Assembly: GCA_041565275.1 (NCBI GenBank)
Contig: JBFGVE010000132.1
Location: 1 to 8,161 of the forward strand
DNA from: CAWUKT01 sp041565275
GTDB lineage: Bacteria > Bacteroidota > Bacteroidia > J057 > JADKCL01
DNA: 8,161 nt
Reading direction: 5' to 3'
Shown here: positions 4,742-8,161 of the stretch, piece by piece
How the letters are laid out: every line of letters begins with the position of its first letter
How positions within the stretch are numbered: position 1 is the first letter of the stretch
Program-made: the position numbers and the translations under genes
The notes under the pieces: generated by a model
What the model was told of the DNA's origin: nothing
Seen by the model: the letters and a program-made list of their open reading frames with translations, nothing else
Databases searched by the model: none

Positions 4742-5982
4742 CGGCGGCCTTTTTCAAATACGGTCTCTACCTGTTCCCCTGTGGTTAGCTCCTCTGCATC
4801 GCGAACCATTCTTCCATTTCTCAAGGTGACTGAATAGCCTCGGTGTAGGACTCTACGCATATCAAGGCCTTTAAATTGTATTTCAAGCAATTCCAGGTTG
4901 TGTCGACGGTCTGCTAATAATTTCTCCATTGTGTTTTCCATGTAGATTTTGGACTCTCCCAAACCTTTTCTCAGTTGATCGATCTTTTGCTGCATCAATC
5001 CCTCCAAAAGGTGTGTGTATTCAGCCAAGCGCACTTGTTTTCGTTCTATTTGCCGCTCCAGGTTGTTCTTCATTTGGACTTGGTAGTTGTCGAGTAACTG
5101 GATCCGGTAGTTGATAAATTGCTGAAGCTGATTGGCCATGCGCAGTTTCGTATCTTTGAGATAGTTCCGGATATCTGCAGCAATGGGAACTGCCAATTCC
5201 GCAGCTGCGGTAGGTGTAGGGGCTCTGATGTCCGCAACAAAGTCAGCAATAGTGGTATCTGTTTCGTGGCCTACTCCGGAGATGACCGGAATCTCTGAGG
5301 CGAAGATTGCCCGTGCAACGATCTCCTCATTGAAACCCCAAAGGTCTTCCAGCGAACCTCCACCCCGGCATAACAGTATGACATCTGCCTCGCCGTGGGA
5401 ATTGATCCGTTCAAGATTGCGTACAATCTGAGGAGCGGCAGTGGCTCCTTGTACCGCAGTGGGAACCAACAAGATCTTGACATGAGGGAAACGGCGTTCG
5501 ATGGTGCTTAGAATATCCCGGATGACAGATCCTGTCGGAGAAGTGAGTACCGCAATTGTTTTTGGGATTTTAGGAACAGGCTTCTTATGCGCAATCTCAA
5601 AGAGTCCTTCTTTTTGAAGTTTATCTTTCAGTTCCAGATACCGCTGGTGAAGATCTCCAAGGCCTGTTTTCTTGATTTCCAGTACGTTGAATTGGTAACT
5701 TCCGCGGGGTGGATATACGGTTACGTTGCCACGCAACCTGATCTTTTCACCGTGTTTGGGAAGGTTACGAAGATAGGATTGTGCTACTGAGCGCCACATC
5801 ACACAATTGACCTGCGCATCTTGGTCTTTTAATGAAAAATAAACATGGCCGGATCGGTGGTTGGTCAGGTTAGAGACTTCGCCTTCTATCCAGATATTTT
5901 GCAAAACAGGATCATTTTCCAGGCGATGTTTCACATAAGCTGTAAATTCCCGTACACCATAGACTGACTTTTGATCCTCCAT
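4720..5982 (-). CDS. xseA: exodeoxyribonuclease VII large subunit
   Basis: This is the catalytic subunit of exonuclease VII, 420 residues (E. coli has 456). Domains in order: N-terminal OB-fold (about 1-103, with WIEGEVSNL 31-39 and HVYFSLKD 46-53); the catalytic domain (about 110-265), with SPTGSVIRD (148-156), RGGGSLEDLWGFNEE (206-220), SGVGHETDTTIADFVAD (235-251) and RAPTPTAAAE (253-262); a long coiled coil (about 270-370), shorter than in E. coli, which would bind XseB; and a C-terminal segment with HRGYS (380-384). Asp156, Arg206, His239 and Asp241 align with the E. coli residues Asp155, Arg205, His238 and Asp240 needed for activity, so the enzyme should be functional. It starts 9 nt after the oligopeptidase B stop and overlaps xseB, consistent with one operon. 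No Shine-Dalgarno site is visible. Confidence 0.98.
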   Translation of the reverse strand: MEDQKSVYGVREFTAYVKHRLENDPVLQNIWIEGEVSNLTNHRSGHVYFSLKDQDAQVNCVMWRSVAQSYLRNLPKHGEKIRLRGNVTVYPPRGSYQFNVLEIKKTGLGDLHQRYLELKDKLQKEGLFEIAHKKPVPKIPKTIAVLTSPTGSVIRDILSTIERRFPHVKILLVPTAVQGATAAPQIVRNLERINSHGEADVILLCRGGGSLEDLWGFNEEIVARAIFASEIPVISGVGHETDTTIADFVADIRAPTPTAAAELAVPIAADIRNYLKDTKLRMANQLQQFINYRIQLLDNYQVQMKNNLERQIERKQVRLAEYTHLLEGLMQQKIDQLRKGLGESKIYMENTMEKLLADRRHNLELLEIQFKGLDMRRVLHRGYSVTLRNGRMVRDAEELTTGEQVETVFEKGRRWMEVKD

Positions 5983-5991
5983 ACTTTAAAT

Positions 5992-8037
5992 TTATTCTTC
6001 TTTGATCAGACCTAAACGGTCCAGCAGAAATGAATAGTCAAATGCCGCCTCCTTCAGGCGCCCGTAGCGGCCACTTGCCCCTTGGTGACCAGCACCCATA
6101 TTGGTTTTTAACAACAAAATATTTTTGTCGGTTTTCAGGCGGCGCAATTTGGCGCACCACTTGGCGGGTTCCCAATAATGTACTCTGGGGTCATTTAGCC
6201 CGGCAGTTATCAACATGTCTGGGTAATCTTTGGCTTCTACATTGTCGTAAGGGGAATAGCTGCGTAAATAATCGAAAAAGGCTTTTTCTTCAGGGTTTCC
6301 CCATTCGTCATATTCTGGCACGGTCAGTGGAAGGGTTGGGTCAAGCATAGTATTGATGACATCTACAAAAGGAACATGGGCCTCAACAACCTTGAACAAT
6401 TCGGGGCGGTAATTCACAACAGCACCCATCAGCATACCACCTGCGCTACCACCAGCGATGGCCAGGTGCTCTGGACTGGTGAGGCCCTTCTGGATAAGGT
6501 GCTCTGCGCAGGCAATAAAGTCAGCAAATGAGTTTTTTTTGTTGAGGAATTTACCGTCCTCATACCATTTTCGGCCCAGGGCTCCTCCTCCTCGGATGTG
6601 GGCAAAGGCAAATATCATTCCCCGGTCAATAAGGCTTAGCCTTGCTGAACTGAAAGCAGGTTCAATGGTAATCCCATAGGATCCATATGCATACAGGTAC
6701 AAAGCTTGGGGACTATTTTGACGGAGATCTTTGCGGTATACAATACTGACAGGGATCTTGGCTCCATCCCATGCAGTGGCATAGATCCGTTCACTTTGGT
6801 AATCAGAAGGGTTATACCCCCCTAATACTGGCTGCCGTTTCAAGAGTTCCCGTTCTCCCGTATCAAGGTCATAATCATAAACACTGGAGGGGATAGTCAG
6901 CGAACTGTAACGGAATCGCAGCACCTTAGAGTCAAACTCGATATTTGTGCTGTGAGAGACAGTGTAGACTGCTTCCTCAAAAGGAATGTCAAAAGGGGAG
7001 CGTCCATTGAGAGGGCGAACGTGGATAGACTTGAGACCCTCTCTTCGCAGATAGATAACAAGGTATTCCTTAAAAACATCAATGGTATCGATCATCACCC
7101 TGGGATCGTGGGGAATGACCTCTTCCCATTTTTCCCTGTCCGGTTGATCGAGTTGGGTTCGCATCAACTTAAAGTTGAGTGCATTTTCATTGGTGAGGAT
7201 GTAGATATTTCCCTGGTGGTGCTCCGCTACAAATTCAATTCCATTCCGCCGTTCCTGAAACAAATTTAGCTCTGCAGTGGGGTTATCAGCAGAAAAAATA
7301 TGCAATTCTGTGGTGATATTGCTGCCAACATAGAGGAAGAAGTACTTCTCATCTTTGGTTTTGTAAAGGTTGAGGTAGAAGGCATCATCAGGTTCCTCAA
7401 AGAATGGTTCCTGGATTTTCCCACTACCCACTACATACCTGTAAAGGCGGTAAGGACGATGAGTGGCCTCGTCAAGCATAGTATAATAAAGAGTGCGGTT
7501 GTCATTGCACCACTCTACATCGGGTGAAATTGCTTCTACTTCCTCCTTTACTACTGTGCCACTTCGTAAATCCGTGACATAGAGGGCATATTTTTCGTCT
7601 CCCTTGATATCTATAGTATATGCCATCCAGCATTCGTCAGGGCTGATCTCTAAATCCCCAAGGTCAAAGAAATCTTTGCCTTCTGCCAGTTCATTTTCAT
7701 CGATTAGAATTTCTTCGGGAGCCTCAATAGAACCATACTTACGGCAGTGGATGGCATAGGCCTTACCAACCTCAGTACGTGTGTAATACCAGTAGTTCCC
7801 CTTTTGATAAGGCACAGATTGATCATCTTCTTTGATCTTGGACAACATCTCCTGGTAAAGGGTATCCTGGAAATCCTTGGTATGCGCGGTTTTAAAATCT
7901 TTGTAGGCATTCTCGGCATTCAGATAGGCAAGAACTTCCGGATTTTCTTTTTCCTTTAACCAGGCATAATCGTCTTCCAAAGTGACTCCATGGATTTCTC
8001 GGGAGGTAGGAATTTGCTTTGCAATAGGTGCTTCCAT
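5992..8037 (-). CDS. ptrB: oligopeptidase B, S9A serine peptidase
   Basis: This cytoplasmic prolyl-oligopeptidase-family enzyme cuts short peptides after Arg or Lys. From the ATG at 8037 it has 681 residues, close to E. coli PtrB (686). Residues 1-70 and about 410-681 form the alpha/beta-hydrolase part; about 75-400 form the seven-bladed propeller that excludes large proteins. Catalytic residues are Ser531 in GGSAGG (529-534), Asp616 in LNDPRV (614-619) and His651 in GAGHQG (648-653). The family signatures YAYGSYG (449-455), AHIRGGG (479-485) and EWGNP (578-582) are present. Glu575 and Asp577 lie where Salmonella OpB has its P1-binding Glu pair; in the S2 site Glu459 is kept but Ala461 replaces an Asp (positions from memory). 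A TTG at 8076 would add 13 residues but lies upstream of the likely -7 promoter box. No signal peptide. First gene of the operon with xseA and xseB. Confidence 0.96.
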   Translation of the reverse strand: MEAPIAKQIPTSREIHGVTLEDDYAWLKEKENPEVLAYLNAENAYKDFKTAHTKDFQDTLYQEMLSKIKEDDQSVPYQKGNYWYYTRTEVGKAYAIHCRKYGSIEAPEEILIDENELAEGKDFFDLGDLEISPDECWMAYTIDIKGDEKYALYVTDLRSGTVVKEEVEAISPDVEWCNDNRTLYYTMLDEATHRPYRLYRYVVGSGKIQEPFFEEPDDAFYLNLYKTKDEKYFFLYVGSNITTELHIFSADNPTAELNLFQERRNGIEFVAEHHQGNIYILTNENALNFKLMRTQLDQPDREKWEEVIPHDPRVMIDTIDVFKEYLVIYLRREGLKSIHVRPLNGRSPFDIPFEEAVYTVSHSTNIEFDSKVLRFRYSSLTIPSSVYDYDLDTGERELLKRQPVLGGYNPSDYQSERIYATAWDGAKIPVSIVYRKDLRQNSPQALYLYAYGSYGITIEPAFSSARLSLIDRGMIFAFAHIRGGGALGRKWYEDGKFLNKKNSFADFIACAEHLIQKGLTSPEHLAIAGGSAGGMLMGAVVNYRPELFKVVEAHVPFVDVINTMLDPTLPLTVPEYDEWGNPEEKAFFDYLRSYSPYDNVEAKDYPDMLITAGLNDPRVHYWEPAKWCAKLRRLKTDKNILLLKTNMGAGHQGASGRYGRLKEAAFDYSFLLDRLGLIKEE

Positions 8038-8055
8038 AAGACTAAATTTGGACGG

Positions 8056-8063
8056 CAAAGATA
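8056..8063 (-). promoter_or_regulatory. possible Bacteroidota -7 promoter element of the ptrB-xseA-xseB operon
   Basis: TATCTTTG on the minus strand matches the TAnnTTTG consensus for the Bacteroidota main sigma factor. It lies 18 nt before the ptrB ATG, giving a short leader. No good TTTG -33 element is found at the usual distance. A 5-bp inverted repeat, GGAGA...TCTCC (8077-8081 with 8088-8092), lies just upstream. Confidence 0.35.
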
Positions 8064-8161
8064 GGGAATAATACAAGGAGAATTTGGACTCTCCCTGCTC
8101 TATCGACCCATTTTCTATTGATGTACCCGGATCTGGAAAATCAGTAAGAGATATTATATCA
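8064..8161. other. region upstream of ptrB at the right edge
   Basis: No gene can be supported here. The ptrB frame stays open without a stop to the window edge, but the translation looks unlike the family and 41 open codons are expected by chance fairly often. Confidence 0.3.

Noticed and set aside
8038..8076. N-terminal extension of oligopeptidase B from TTG at 8076
   Set aside because: Family members begin close to the ATG at 8037, and the TTG lies upstream of a likely -7 promoter element.
4948..8095. 13-bp string TTTGGACTCTCCC at 4948-4960 and 8083-8095
   Set aside because: One 13-bp match is about what chance predicts in a window of this size; one copy lies inside the xseA coding region and neither has flanking similarity.

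Overview
The window looks like a chromosomal segment from a member of the Bacteroidota, probably a Cytophagales-type environmental bacterium (the order is inferred, not proven). The grounds are protein families that are largely confined to this phylum (DUF922, DUF2490, DUF3127), mostly weak Shine-Dalgarno sequences, a TAnnTTTG-type -7 promoter element, and a lipoprotein whose acidic stretch after the lipid cysteine resembles the Bacteroidota lipoprotein export signal.

Layout from left to right. 1-564 (minus) is the N-terminal 188 codons of an NhaA Na+/H+ antiporter that runs off the left edge. 565-1660 holds no convincing gene. Its centre is a 44-bp tandem array of about 11 units (898 to about 1390), and each unit is itself an old dimer of a 22-bp element. 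The array is flanked by a small 12-bp repeat and two hairpins. 1661-2269 (plus) encodes a membrane-anchored or secreted DUF922 protein with an HExxH metalloprotease motif. 2361-3808 (minus) is a two-gene, AT-richer unit: a DUF2490 outer-membrane beta-barrel followed by a lipoprotein beta-carbonic anhydrase. Just upstream of it, at 3837-3904, lie 21-bp-spaced direct repeats and a partial inverted copy that resemble an insertion-sequence end, so the pair may have been acquired by transfer.

4002-4376 (minus) encodes a DUF3127 protein, predicted OB-fold, that ends in an SSB-like acidic DDLPF tip. Upstream of it is a three-gene operon on the minus strand in the order oligopeptidase B (8037-5992), xseA (5982-4720), xseB (4741-4490), closed by an intrinsic terminator at 4455-4484. 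XseA and XseB form exonuclease VII. The DUF3127 protein next to them, with a tip of the type that recruits DNA-repair enzymes to single-stranded DNA, makes a plausible but unproven functional neighbourhood in ssDNA metabolism.

The most unusual items are the higher-order 22/44-bp satellite-like array, the SSB-like tip on DUF3127 beside exonuclease VII, and the AT-rich cassette of outer-membrane barrel plus lipid-anchored carbonic anhydrase beside an IS-end-like repeat. No CRISPR array, tRNA, rRNA or riboswitch was seen.
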